64,000 nucleotides of DNA from Xiheibacterium sp038325765 (lineage in GTDB: Bacteria; Myxococcota_A; Polyangia; Nannocystales; Nannocystaceae). Below the pieces are notes generated by a model. It was not told the DNA's origin, made no database searches, and was given only the letters and a program-made list of their open reading frames with translations. The DNA is taken from contig JBBQJI010000001.1 in assembly GCA_038325765.1 (NCBI GenBank), positions 124,001 through 188,000 on the forward strand, in the 5' to 3' direction. Shown here piece by piece: positions 29,092-36,824 of this stretch (position 1 is the first letter of the stretch; each line of letters begins with the position of its first letter). The translations under genes were made by a program, and so were the position numbers.

Positions 29092-30636
29092 GTGGGCGCG
29101 AAGGTAGGCGGGGCCGCGCGGGTGGGCGGAGCGCTCGTCACCATCGCCGCGTGCGCGCTCGGTTGCGGCGCCGCCCCGCCGGCCGAGGGCGGTACCGAGG
29201 ACGGCAGCACCGGCGCGGTCGACCTGCCCAGTCCCGACTTCATCGGTCCGCTGGACGGCGCGCTCGAGCTGCCGAGCACGCATGCGACAGGCGTCGTGCT
29301 CGACATCGATGCCGAGCCCGGGATCACCCAGCTCGAGATCGACGAACGCAACGTTGGCACCTTGGGCATCGGCTCGTCGATCGGGGTGCTCGCCCAGCGC
29401 ACGCTCACGCTGTTCGTCCGCGGGGGCCTGGTGCCCGGGACCCACAGGTTGGTGATGCGTACGCCCGACGCGGTCGAGACCGAGGCCTCCGATCCGGTGA
29501 TGATCACCATCGTCGATGCGGCCGCGCCGGCCCTGGTCTGGGAGTCGGGCGATGCGCTCGACTCTGGTGAAGCGCTCGTGGTGGGCGCGGGAGTCGAGGC
29601 CGCTGCGCTGGGCCTCGTGATCGTCGACGGCGGGGCGACCCGCGTGCGCGCGTGGCCGCCCGGCGCTGCCGGCTGGGCCACGGATCGCCCGCGCGACGTC
29701 GCCATGCCCGGCTACACCCATCTGGACGCCGGCGCTGCGGTGGCGTTGTCGCGCCACGTCGTCGACGATGTGGACCGGCTGCGCGTCGCCTGGCGGCTGG
29801 GGACGCCCGGCGACGGGATCGCGATCACCGACGTCGCCTGGGATGGCGACGACGGTGGCGACGTGGTGGTCGGTTTCGTCCCGGATGCATCGTGGCTCGG
29901 CGCCCGCGAGTGGACGGAGATCGGGCGGCCCCACCTCGTCGGCCCGCTCGTGCTGGCCGAGGTGCTCGCGCTCGTCGACAGCGAACAATCCCACCCTGGC
30001 GAGCGCACGGTCGCGTTCGCGCGGTGGTCGGCCGCCGGGCTGCCGATCCCGCAGGTGCTGCCGATCGGGGCCGAGGATCTCGATGCGCTGGCGGCCGTGC
30101 TCGATCTCCGCCCCGAGGTCGAGGTCAGCCTCGGTGGGCGCTTCGCGGGGGTGCGACCGGGCCGCCTCGAGATCGGCGCCGACGGGGCCGTGCGCGTGCC
30201 GCCGCTCCGCACCAACCTCGACGATCCGAGGTGGGGCGACATCGACGGTCCGCTGGTCACCTCGGTGTCCGCGTTCGGCTCGCGCATCGTCGCGGGCCTC
30301 GAGCCGGGTCGGGCGTCGGTGCTGGTGGCGTGGATCGACGACAGCGGCGACGGCTCGCCGGTGCTGCGCAGCGTCGGGCTGCCCGACGACACGCCCGCCA
30401 CCGGCGCGCTCGCGCTCGCGCGGATCGGCGGCGCCATCGCTGTGCTCGTGCCGCGCGGCGCCGCCGACATGGTCGCGATCGCGACGAGCGACGGCAGCGC
30501 GCCGCCAGCGACGATGATCGGCGCCACCTGCGACTCGATCGTCACGCCGCCACGCCAAGACGAGACCATCGCGTCGGTCGAGGTCGCTTGCCTCCGCGAT
30601 GGGGCGCTCTCGTTCGGGTTGTTGCGGGTGCAGTAG
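29092..30636 (+). CDS. Large lipoprotein, hypothetical
   Basis: 514 residues from a GTG. Lipobox CALGC with Cys25, then a Gly/Glu/Ser linker and an Ig-like strand domain (about 45-130: VLDIDAEPGITQLEIDER, GGLVPGTHRLVMRTPDA). The remainder is beta-rich with several GDGIAITDVAWDGDDGGD-type turns, as in propeller-like proteins. Surface-anchored; function unknown. An earlier start is unlikely since the upstream frame reads through the neighbour's antisense. Confidence 0.75.
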   Translation: MGAKVGGAARVGGALVTIAACALGCGAAPPAEGGTEDGSTGAVDLPSPDFIGPLDGALELPSTHATGVVLDIDAEPGITQLEIDERNVGTLGIGSSIGVLAQRTLTLFVRGGLVPGTHRLVMRTPDAVETEASDPVMITIVDAAAPALVWESGDALDSGEALVVGAGVEAAALGLVIVDGGATRVRAWPPGAAGWATDRPRDVAMPGYTHLDAGAAVALSRHVVDDVDRLRVAWRLGTPGDGIAITDVAWDGDDGGDVVVGFVPDASWLGAREWTEIGRPHLVGPLVLAEVLALVDSEQSHPGERTVAFARWSAAGLPIPQVLPIGAEDLDALAAVLDLRPEVEVSLGGRFAGVRPGRLEIGADGAVRVPPLRTNLDDPRWGDIDGPLVTSVSAFGSRIVAGLEPGRASVLVAWIDDSGDGSPVLRSVGLPDDTPATGALALARIGGAIAVLVPRGAADMVAIATSDGSAPPATMIGATCDSIVTPPRQDETIASVEVACLRDGALSFGLLRVQ

Positions 30637-30678
30637 CGCCTCTGGGCGGCGTGCGCCCTCGCGCGGCGCCGCGGGCCG

Positions 30679-30684
30679 TATACT
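30679..30684 (+). promoter_or_regulatory. Possible -10 (TATACT)
   Basis: TATACT ends 8 bases before the GTG at 30693 and supports it as the start. Confidence 0.42.
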
Positions 30685-30692
30685 TCGCCGTC

Positions 30693-31712
30693 GTGGCCGT
30701 CGGTCGTCTCCGCAAGATCGCGCTCGCTGGCGTTGCCCTCGTCTTCGTCGTGCTGGCCGCCGGCGCGTGGTTCTTCCGCGTCGACGACATCCCGAAGGAG
30801 CTGCCGCCGGTGCTCGGCGATCCGGCGTCGATCGTGATCCCGCCGCTCGGCGACGTGCCCGAGCTGCGGCTCTCGGCGCTCGCGGGCAAGACCGCGTTCT
30901 TCATCGTCTACAGCCCGCAGATCGGCAAGTCGAAGGAGGGCCAGTCGCTCAACCGGGCCCTCAACCGCTGGGTGCTGCCGCCGGGCACCGTGGGCCACAT
31001 CGTCGGCGACGCCGCGGGCTTCGGCATGTTCAAGGCCAAGGCCGAGGGCATGATGAAGCACTTCGCCGACGAGACCCGCTATCCGGTCCACGTCGATTTC
31101 GAAGGCGTGTTCGCGTCGACGTTCGGCCTCGCCAAGGGGCACCACGGCTTCGTCGTGATCGGGCCCGACGGCGCGGTGCTCGAGCGTCGCAGCGGCGGCG
31201 CCGAGGGTGCGGAGCTCGAGCGCATCGGCGTCATGCTCGGGGCCGAGGAGCCCCCGGCCGGACCGCCCATGCCCAGCTTCTCGCTCGGCGAGCTGTCATC
31301 GGAGCGCTGTGGGCACGGTACCCCGTGCGCGATCATCTTCTTGGGCCGCGAGGTCGCCCGCGCCGACGTGCCGGGCATCGACGACGGCTTCGACGGCGCC
31401 GAGGACGAGGCGATCGAGCGCATGAAAGACCCGTCGATCCGCATGGTGTCGACGGCGGTCAAGGCCAAGCTGAGGCGCGCAGAGGGTGCGATCGTCGGCG
31501 GCACGCCGCAGCTCGAGTTCCCCACCTGGCAGGTGATCGACGGCGCCCCCGAGGCCCGCGCCGCCTTCGGTCTCGACGCCACCGAGCCCGCGTTCGTTGT
31601 CATCGATGCGGACGGCCGGATCCCGGTGCTCGCCCGTGGCGCGATGCCGATGTACCAGTGGGGGCGCGTCGCCGACGTGCTCGGCGTCGAGCTCGACGAC
31701 GACGACGACTGA
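30693..31712 (+). CDS. Membrane-anchored redoxin-like protein
   Basis: 339 residues. One N-terminal membrane segment (about 7-25) then a thioredoxin-fold-like domain (about 50-170): GKTAFFIVYSPQIGKSKE in place of a redox helix, HVDFEGVFASTFGLAKGHHG and FVVIGPDGAVLERRSGG. The CxxC is missing, so it is not a disulfide enzyme of the usual kind. The second half repeats part of the pattern (AFVVIDADGRIPVLARG) and ends in a run of Asp. Periplasmic side inferred. Function unknown. Confidence 0.7.
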   Translation: MAVGRLRKIALAGVALVFVVLAAGAWFFRVDDIPKELPPVLGDPASIVIPPLGDVPELRLSALAGKTAFFIVYSPQIGKSKEGQSLNRALNRWVLPPGTVGHIVGDAAGFGMFKAKAEGMMKHFADETRYPVHVDFEGVFASTFGLAKGHHGFVVIGPDGAVLERRSGGAEGAELERIGVMLGAEEPPAGPPMPSFSLGELSSERCGHGTPCAIIFLGREVARADVPGIDDGFDGAEDEAIERMKDPSIRMVSTAVKAKLRRAEGAIVGGTPQLEFPTWQVIDGAPEARAAFGLDATEPAFVVIDADGRIPVLARGAMPMYQWGRVADVLGVELDDDDD

Positions 31713-31725
31713 TCCCGCGCCGCGG

Positions 31726-32169
31726 CTACGGCAGCTCTATGCTGCGCAGGAAGTCGTCGCCTGCCGCGTGGCAGTGGGCGCAGGCGCTGTCCGTGCCGTA
31801 GTGCAGCGGTTCGCCGTCGCCGTCGTACTGCGCCCAGATCCAACCGCCGCGATCGCGGCGCATGATCTGCACGGTGTGCGCCGCGCCGTCCGGATCGTCG
31901 CGGCCCTCGCAGACCACGCGCGCGCCATCGGGCCACGCCGCGAGCGCGTCACCAGTGGCGGCCGCGTCGTCGATGCGCGCATCGGTGTAGATGATCGACC
32001 AGCGGCCGTGCGGCGCCTCGCCCTCGAGCGCCATCTCGGTCCACCCACGGTAGTCGTCGTCCTCGACCTCGCGCAGCAGCGCCCGCGCCGCGGAATCCCA
32101 CGGGTCCCCGGGCGGCGGCGGTGGATCGCAGCCGATGACGAGTCCGAGGGCCAGGCACACGCCGCGCAC
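31726..32169 (-). CDS. Cytochrome P460-like monohaem lipoprotein
   Basis: 147 residues from a GTG. Lipobox near residue 14 (LGLVIGC). The C-terminus carries one c-type haem motif, CAHCH, in the arrangement C-x2-CH-x4-DF seen at the end of cytochrome P460/c'-beta domains, preceded by GGWIWAQYDGDGEPLHY. The N-terminal strands (WTEMALEGEAPHGRWSIIY) also fit. The fold binds haem for electron transfer or nitric oxide/hydroxylamine chemistry; the cross-linking Lys was not confirmed. Divergent from rsmB with a tandem repeat between. Confidence 0.68.
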   Translation of the reverse strand: MRGVCLALGLVIGCDPPPPPGDPWDSAARALLREVEDDDYRGWTEMALEGEAPHGRWSIIYTDARIDDAAATGDALAAWPDGARVVCEGRDDPDGAAHTVQIMRRDRGGWIWAQYDGDGEPLHYGTDSACAHCHAAGDDFLRSIELP

Positions 32170-32180
32170 CGAGCGAGGCT

Positions 32181-32308
32181 AGCACCCGGTTTGGCACCCG
32201 GCCCCGGTTTGGCACCCGGTTTTGCCACCCGGTTTGCCACCCGGTTTGGCACCCGGTTTGGCAGCCGGTTTGGCACCCGGTTTGGCACCCGGTTTGGCAC
32301 CCGGTTTG
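32181..32308. repeat. 12-bp tandem repeat, about ten copies
   Basis: Unit GGTTTGGCACCC, about ten copies with a few one-base changes and one 5-base interruption. It fills the divergent promoter region between the P460-like lipoprotein (start 32169) and rsmB (start 32342). In-frame reading gives a Pro-Gly-Leu-Ala repeat with no sign of being translated. Confidence 0.9.
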
Positions 32309-32328
32309 TATGGTCGTGGCGGATCCTC

Positions 32329-32334
32329 TACAAG
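32329..32334 (+). promoter_or_regulatory. Possible -10 (TACAAG) for rsmB
   Basis: TACAAG ends 7 bases before the GTG at 32342. Only four of six bases match the consensus. Confidence 0.28.
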
Positions 32335-32341
32335 TCGGGCC

Positions 32342-33742
32342 GTGTCCGGACCCAAGCGCGCGTCGAGCGGTTCGCCCCCGCGATCGCCACCGCCATCGCC
32401 GGGGACTGCGCCGCGCGCCGAGTCGCCGCAGGTGGTGGCGGTCAAGGCGCTGCGTGCCATCTGTCGCACCGCGGGGTTCAGCAATCGCGTGCTCGGTGAC
32501 GCGCTCGAACGCGGTGGTACCGAGCTCAGAGGCGGCGCCCGCGGCCTGGTGACGTCGCTGGTCTACGGCGTGCTGCGTCACCGCACCCGGCTCGACGCGC
32601 ACATCGACGCCCACGCCCGGGATCCAAGGCGGCTCGGCGCCGTGCCGCGCGAGCTGCTACGCGTCGGCGCCTACGAGATCCTCGAGCTGGGCCGCGCGCC
32701 GGGCAACGCGATCGGTCACGCCGTCGATGCAGCGCGGGCCTTCGATCCCAGCCGCACACTTTCGGGTCTCGTGCACGGCGTGCTCGGTGCCCTCGCCCAA
32801 GGCGGGGCCGAGCTCGATGGCCGCCTCGCCGCCGGCGCACCGCTCGATGTCCTCGATCGGCGCTACAGCATCCCGCGGTGGCTCGCAGGCCGCTGGATCG
32901 CGCGGCTCGGACCCGAACGTGCGATCGCCCGCGCAGCGCGGCTGGCCGAGATCCCGACCGTCGATCTGCGCGTCGATCTCACCCGCACCGACGCCGAGTC
33001 GGCGCGCGCACGTCTGCTCGAGGAGCGACCCGGCGCGACCGTCGAGTGCGTGGTCGGGATGCCGCAGGCGCTGCGGGTGCATGGCGGCGGCGATCTGTTC
33101 TATGGCGCGCTCCACGACGAGGGCCTGGTCTCGGTGCAGGGGCTCGCGGCCCAGCAACCGGTGATCGTGCTCGCGCCCCAGCCGGGCGAGCGCGTGCTCG
33201 ATGCTTGCGCAGGGCTCGGGGTCAAGACGCTGCAGCTCGCCGAGCGCATGGATCGTCGCGGGATGTTGGTCGCCGCCGACCGCGAGCAGGGCAAGCTCGA
33301 CGAACAGCGGCGGCTGGGCGAGCGCGGACGGCTCGATGCTCCGGAACTCGCGCTGCACACGATCGTCGCCGATCTCACCGAGCCCTCCGCATCGCTCGAG
33401 GCCCTCGCGCCGTTCGACGCCATCCTCCTCGATGTGCCGTGTACGGGCCTGGGCAACCTCGCCCGGCACCCGGAGATCCGCTGGCATCGCCACTTCGCGG
33501 ACATCGCCGCGGCCGCGGCCGTGCAGGCGCGGCTGCTCGCCCAGCTGCTGCCGCTTCCGGGCGCCCGCGGTCGGCTGGTCTACGCGGTGTGCTCGGGCGA
33601 GGCAGAGGAGGGCCCCGAGGTGGTGCACGCGGCGCTGGCGTCGGCGGCCGGGGAAGGCTTCGCCCTCGTCGAAGAGCGCACATGGACGCCCGAGGACGAC
33701 GGCACCGAGGGCTTCTACGTCGCGGCGCTGGTCCGCCGCTAG
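32342..33742 (+). CDS. rsmB: 16S rRNA m5C967 methyltransferase (RsmB/Sun)
   Basis: 466 residues. N-terminal NusB-like RNA-binding domain (about 30-165) then a Nol1/Nop2/Sun methyltransferase domain. SAM site: VLDACAGLGVKTLQLAE. Two catalytic cysteines are C367 (DVPCTGLGN) and C417 (YAVCSGE), 50 apart as in E. coli RsmB. The usual DAPCSGTG is changed to DVPCTGLG and the second loop lacks the longer lid, but key residues remain. It methylates a cytosine in 16S rRNA. The GTG at 32342 is chosen because earlier codons encode the tandem repeat; a later GTG near 32433 is possible. Confidence 0.9.
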   Translation: MSGPKRASSGSPPRSPPPSPGTAPRAESPQVVAVKALRAICRTAGFSNRVLGDALERGGTELRGGARGLVTSLVYGVLRHRTRLDAHIDAHARDPRRLGAVPRELLRVGAYEILELGRAPGNAIGHAVDAARAFDPSRTLSGLVHGVLGALAQGGAELDGRLAAGAPLDVLDRRYSIPRWLAGRWIARLGPERAIARAARLAEIPTVDLRVDLTRTDAESARARLLEERPGATVECVVGMPQALRVHGGGDLFYGALHDEGLVSVQGLAAQQPVIVLAPQPGERVLDACAGLGVKTLQLAERMDRRGMLVAADREQGKLDEQRRLGERGRLDAPELALHTIVADLTEPSASLEALAPFDAILLDVPCTGLGNLARHPEIRWHRHFADIAAAAAVQARLLAQLLPLPGARGRLVYAVCSGEAEEGPEVVHAALASAAGEGFALVEERTWTPEDDGTEGFYVAALVRR

Positions 33743-34659
33743 CGGCGCACGATCTGGATCTCGTCGATGATCGAGACGCCGGGGATGTCGTCGTCCGGAT
33801 CGGCGTCGAAGCGGAAGAGCGAGTGGTCGATGTTGCGGAGCACCAGGCTCAGGGGAAAGCTGCCGGCCGATGCGTCGGGCAAGGTGGGCAGGCCGGTGGC
33901 GCCCTCTTGCACGATCGTCGTGAGGTACTCGTTGTCGCAGCCGCCGACATCTGCGAGGCACGCGTCGATGTCGCGGTCGTAGTAGACGTGGAGGTGGCCG
34001 GTGAGCGCCTCGGGCAGGCCGTTCTCCACCGCCGGCCGCAACGCGAAGCGTAGGACCGACGCTTCGACCTCGATCGTGGTGGCGTCCAGCGGGAACGCGT
34101 CGCCGGGCCACGGACGCGTGATCCCCAGCATCGGGGTGGTACCGTCGCTGATGAAGAACAGGCGGTTGGCGAGGGCCTCGCCGTGATCGTACGGGATGCC
34201 GTCGTTGCGGATCGCCCGCACCGAGATGCGGTGGGGTCCCAGCGTGTTGTCGAACACGACCGGGACGCTGAGGATCCCGCCCAACGCGCCGGCATCGACG
34301 ATCACCGGCGGGCGGTCGTCCGCGACGACCTCGAGGTGCCCCTCGCCGAAGACGTGGGGTGTGCCGAAGACCTCGTTGACCAGAACGAGCGTGCCCGACA
34401 CCGTGACGTTGACCATCCGTGTGGCGCCGACCTCATCCTCGAACGGCAGCTCCTGATCGACTTCGGGGAAGCCGATCACGACGTCGGGCAGGGTGTCGGG
34501 TGCCTCGCAGCGGCCGTTGACGCAGCTCAGATCCCCGGGGCAGGCGTCCTCGGATTCGTCGCTGCACGCGAACACGCCGATGGCGGTGGGGTCGAGATCC
34601 GCGGTGAAGCAGCCCCCCAGGATCAGCAGCAGCGGCGATGCCAAGCGGCGCATGTTCAA
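33739..34659 (-). CDS. Lipoprotein, hypothetical
   Basis: 306 residues. Lipobox LILGGC, Cys17. A short Cys-rich segment follows (FACSDESEDACPGDLSCVNGRCEAP), a pattern common after the lipobox in Nannocystis-type lipoproteins, then an Ig-like beta domain (TRMVNVTVSGTLVLVNE and HRISVRAIRNDG). No enzyme motif. Start overlaps the stop of the TPR protein gene by 4 bases, so the two are one unit. The end meets the rsmB stop with 4 bases overlapping. Confidence 0.75.
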   Translation of the reverse strand: MNMRRLASPLLLILGGCFTADLDPTAIGVFACSDESEDACPGDLSCVNGRCEAPDTLPDVVIGFPEVDQELPFEDEVGATRMVNVTVSGTLVLVNEVFGTPHVFGEGHLEVVADDRPPVIVDAGALGGILSVPVVFDNTLGPHRISVRAIRNDGIPYDHGEALANRLFFISDGTTPMLGITRPWPGDAFPLDATTIEVEASVLRFALRPAVENGLPEALTGHLHVYYDRDIDACLADVGGCDNEYLTTIVQEGATGLPTLPDASAGSFPLSLVLRNIDHSLFRFDADPDDDIPGVSIIDEIQIVRR

Positions 34660-35588
34660 AACCTCCCCGAGAGCAGCAAGCCGACGCCTGCGCGTCCGAA
34701 GTCTGGCGCGAGCGTGGCGGTGGGGCCAGCCCCGCTGCTCGATGTGGCCTTGGCCTTCGCCCGTCGCGACAGCCCGACCGCGAGCATGGCGATGCCGGCA
34801 AGGGCGATGCCCCCGCCGACGGCGACCGTGATGACCTGACCGAGCTCGAGGGCCTTGCCGCGATCCGCGATGTCGCGGGTCTCGCCGAAGGTGCGGCCAT
34901 CGGGGTTGCCGCCGTTGGTCACTGCGTCGACCTCGTCACTGCGTCGACCGGCGGCGATGCCGAGGCCGAGTCCGCCGCCGATGGCGACCGCAGCGCCGAG
35001 CCCGGTGACCGTCGCGCCGGCGATGACGAGTCCGCGCCCGTCGGGTTCGGGTTCGATGGGCGGCGTGACGTTCGCCGCCCGCTTCGCCGAGGCGGCGCGG
35101 CGCTCGAGCTCCTCGCGTTGCCGCGCGATGCGATCCTCGACGTTGGCGCGATCGGGGACGTTGCGCTTGGTCTTCAGATAGGTCTCGAAGGCGCCGATCG
35201 CCTCCTCGGGCTTACCGAGTTTCTCGTAACAAAGACCGATGTTGTACTGGAAGTCGGGCGACGCGTAGAGCGTCGCGGCCTCGAGGAAGTCGCCGAGGGC
35301 CTGCTGGTAGCGCGCGTCGCTGTAGGCCGCCGAGCCGCGGGCGAACGCCGTCATCGCCCGCTCGAGCTGCTCGTCGTCGACGTCACGCGTCTCGGCGGGA
35401 GGCTCGGGCTCGTCGGTCACGTCGGGCAGATCCGACGACGGGGCCGCTCGCGCGATCTCGGGGCAGGCGAGCGCCAGCACCAACGTCGCCGCGGTCGAAG
35501 GGCACGCGCGGCGGGCGGGAGCCGAGGCAGCGCGGGCGAGTCTGCGCCACAACGGGGAGGAAGACGACGATCGCGACGCTGCGTGCAC
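34656..35588 (-). CDS. Exported TPR protein with C-terminal membrane segments
   Basis: 310 residues from a GTG at 35588. A signal-like hydrophobic stretch (TAATLVLALACPEIARA) ends near 50. A TPR pair follows (about 70-135: AYSDARYQQALGDFLEAATL, FQYNIGLCYEKLGKPEEAIG). The C-terminal part has two hydrophobic segments (VIAGATVTGLGAAVAIGGGL and VITVAVGGGIALAGIAML) and a final strand ending in F. This layout is common in myxobacteria; role unknown. A longer frame upstream runs through the 7-bp repeat and hairpin and is judged untranslated. Confidence 0.72.
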   Translation of the reverse strand: MHAASRSSSSSPLWRRLARAASAPARRACPSTAATLVLALACPEIARAAPSSDLPDVTDEPEPPAETRDVDDEQLERAMTAFARGSAAYSDARYQQALGDFLEAATLYASPDFQYNIGLCYEKLGKPEEAIGAFETYLKTKRNVPDRANVEDRIARQREELERRAASAKRAANVTPPIEPEPDGRGLVIAGATVTGLGAAVAIGGGLGLGIAAGRRSDEVDAVTNGGNPDGRTFGETRDIADRGKALELGQVITVAVGGGIALAGIAMLAVGLSRRAKAKATSSSGAGPTATLAPDFGRAGVGLLLSGRF

Positions 35589-35614
35589 GGGGTGGCGGAC
35601 ACGATACCCCCAAG

Positions 35615-35628
35615 GCGGCGTACGCCGC
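35615..35628. promoter_or_regulatory. 14-bp perfect palindrome in leader
   Basis: GCGGCGTACGCCGC, a perfect inverted repeat with no loop, 26 bases before the GTG of the TPR protein. It may be an operator or part of the leader structure. Confidence 0.4.
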
Positions 35629-35665
35629 AAAAACCGGCCGTGGCTGGAGTCTCCAGCCAGGCCGG
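35629..35665 (-). terminator. Intrinsic-terminator-like hairpin in 5' leader
   Basis: Read on the minus strand: CCGGCC, TGGCTGGAG, one base, CTCCAGCCA, one bulged base, GGCCGG, then a run of five T. The core 19 bases (35641-35659) are a perfect palindrome and the outer six base pairs extend the stem. It is oriented to stop transcription coming from the repeat side, before the TPR protein gene starts. A role as an attenuator or insulator is inferred. Confidence 0.6.
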
Positions 35666-35782
35666 TGGCCGGTGGCCGGTGGCCGGTGGCCGGTGGCCGA
35701 TGGCCGGTGGCCGATGGCCGATGGCCGGTGGCCGATGGCCGGTGGCCGATGGCCGGTGGCCGGTGGCCGATGGCCGGTGGTC
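35664..35782. repeat. 7-bp tandem repeat, 17 copies
   Basis: Seventeen copies of a 7-base unit in two variants, GGTGGCC and GATGGCC, mixed irregularly. It lies between divergent genes (TPR protein and FHA-GGDEF). Copy number is likely to vary between strains. Confidence 0.92.
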
Positions 35783-35825
35783 GGCGCCGATTCGTCCCCA
35801 GGCCGCAGACCGCGTCCGCCGGCGG

Positions 35826-35855
35826 TTGCCTGCCCGCACGCACACGGCCTACGAT
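35826..35855 (+). promoter_or_regulatory. Possible promoter of FHA-GGDEF gene
   Basis: TTGCCT (35826-35831), an 18-base spacer and TACGAT (35850-35855), each four of six to consensus. A G-run and the ATG at 35870 follow. Confidence 0.35.
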
Positions 35856-35869
35856 GGGGGCGACTCGCC

Positions 35870-36787
35870 ATGACGAAGACGACCATCCGTCTCGAGCCGC
35901 AGGCGCTCGATCGCGGCCGCGACGGCCGCAAGCGAGCGTTCGTCGTCGTGCTGTCGGGTGATCGCATGGGCGAGATGTTCCCGCTGCGCGAGGGCACCCG
36001 CACCACGATCGGCCGCGGTCTGCAGACCGACGTGCGGATCAACGACGAGGGAATATCGCGGACGCACGCCGCCGTCGAAGAAGAGGGCGGCACCTACTTC
36101 TTGTGCGACGCAGGGTCCACCAACGGCACGTTCGCCAACGGCACGCGCGTCGACAGGCAGCCCCTGGTCGAGGGCGACAAGATCCAGATCGGCGCCTCGA
36201 GCGTCCTCAAGTTCACCTTCAACGACGATCTCGACGAGGACTTCCAGCGCAACCTCTACGAGTCGGCGTTGCGCGACCGCCTGACCGGCGTGTTCAATCG
36301 CGGTTACTTCAACAATCGCCTCGAGAGCGATGTCACCTTCGCGTTGCGGCACGGCAAGCCGCTCTCGCTGGTGCTCTTCGACATCGACAACTTCAAGCAG
36401 ATCAACGACACCATGGGCCACCCGGCCGGCGACGAGGTCCTGCGTGGCCTGGCCGACCGCGTCGAGGGCACCACCCGCAGCGAGGACATCTTTGCCCGCT
36501 ACGGGGGCGAGGAGTTCGCGCTCATCTGCCGCGACGTCGACGCGCTGCGCGGCTCGAAGGCCGCGTACCGTATACTGGACACGATCAGCGGCAAGCCCTT
36601 CGACGTCGACGGCCGCGCTCTAACCCTCACCGTCTCGCTGGGTGTGTCCGACCTCGCCATGTTGGTGCGACCCACCGCCGAAGCGCTCATCGAGGCGGCG
36701 GATGCCGCCTTGTACACGGCCAAGCGCAACGGTCGCAACCGCGTCGAGATCTACGATCCCGAGCACGAACCCACGCGACTGGTGTGA
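35870..36787 (+). CDS. FHA-GGDEF diguanylate cyclase
   Basis: 305 residues. FHA domain about 20-105 with TIGRGLQTDVRINDEGISRTH and STNGTFANG, which bind phosphothreonine. GGDEF domain about 125-295: RDRLTGVFNRGYFNN, DIDNFKQINDTMGHPAGD, and active-site GGEEF at about 212-216. The inhibitory I-site RxxD is kept (RSED, five residues before). So it should make cyclic di-GMP from GTP, with feedback inhibition, and be controlled by binding a phosphorylated partner, perhaps a Hanks-type kinase. No membrane segment. It is followed 37 bases later by an Slt-like gene. Confidence 0.93.
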   Translation: MTKTTIRLEPQALDRGRDGRKRAFVVVLSGDRMGEMFPLREGTRTTIGRGLQTDVRINDEGISRTHAAVEEEGGTYFLCDAGSTNGTFANGTRVDRQPLVEGDKIQIGASSVLKFTFNDDLDEDFQRNLYESALRDRLTGVFNRGYFNNRLESDVTFALRHGKPLSLVLFDIDNFKQINDTMGHPAGDEVLRGLADRVEGTTRSEDIFARYGGEEFALICRDVDALRGSKAAYRILDTISGKPFDVDGRALTLTVSLGVSDLAMLVRPTAEALIEAADAALYTAKRNGRNRVEIYDPEHEPTRLV

Positions 36788-36824
36788 TGGTGGCGGCGAC
36801 ACACCGCGGCCAGGGCGGCGCCCG

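Noticed and set aside
29083..30558. Long minus-strand open frame opposite the large lipoprotein
   Set aside because: Arg/His/Asp-rich antisense shadow common at this GC content.
32181..32308. Sigma-54-like -24/-12 (TGGCAC...TTTGGC) in the 12-bp repeat
   Set aside because: GG-to-GC spacing is off by one and the second GC is GG; the match comes from the repeat period.
32222..32341. Open frame through the 12-bp repeat giving a Pro-Gly-Leu-Ala N-terminus for RsmB
   Set aside because: Low-complexity translation of a tandem repeat; a GTG at 32342 fits the family better.
35664..35782. CRISPR-like array
   Set aside because: Units are 7 bases with no spacers; simple tandem repeat.
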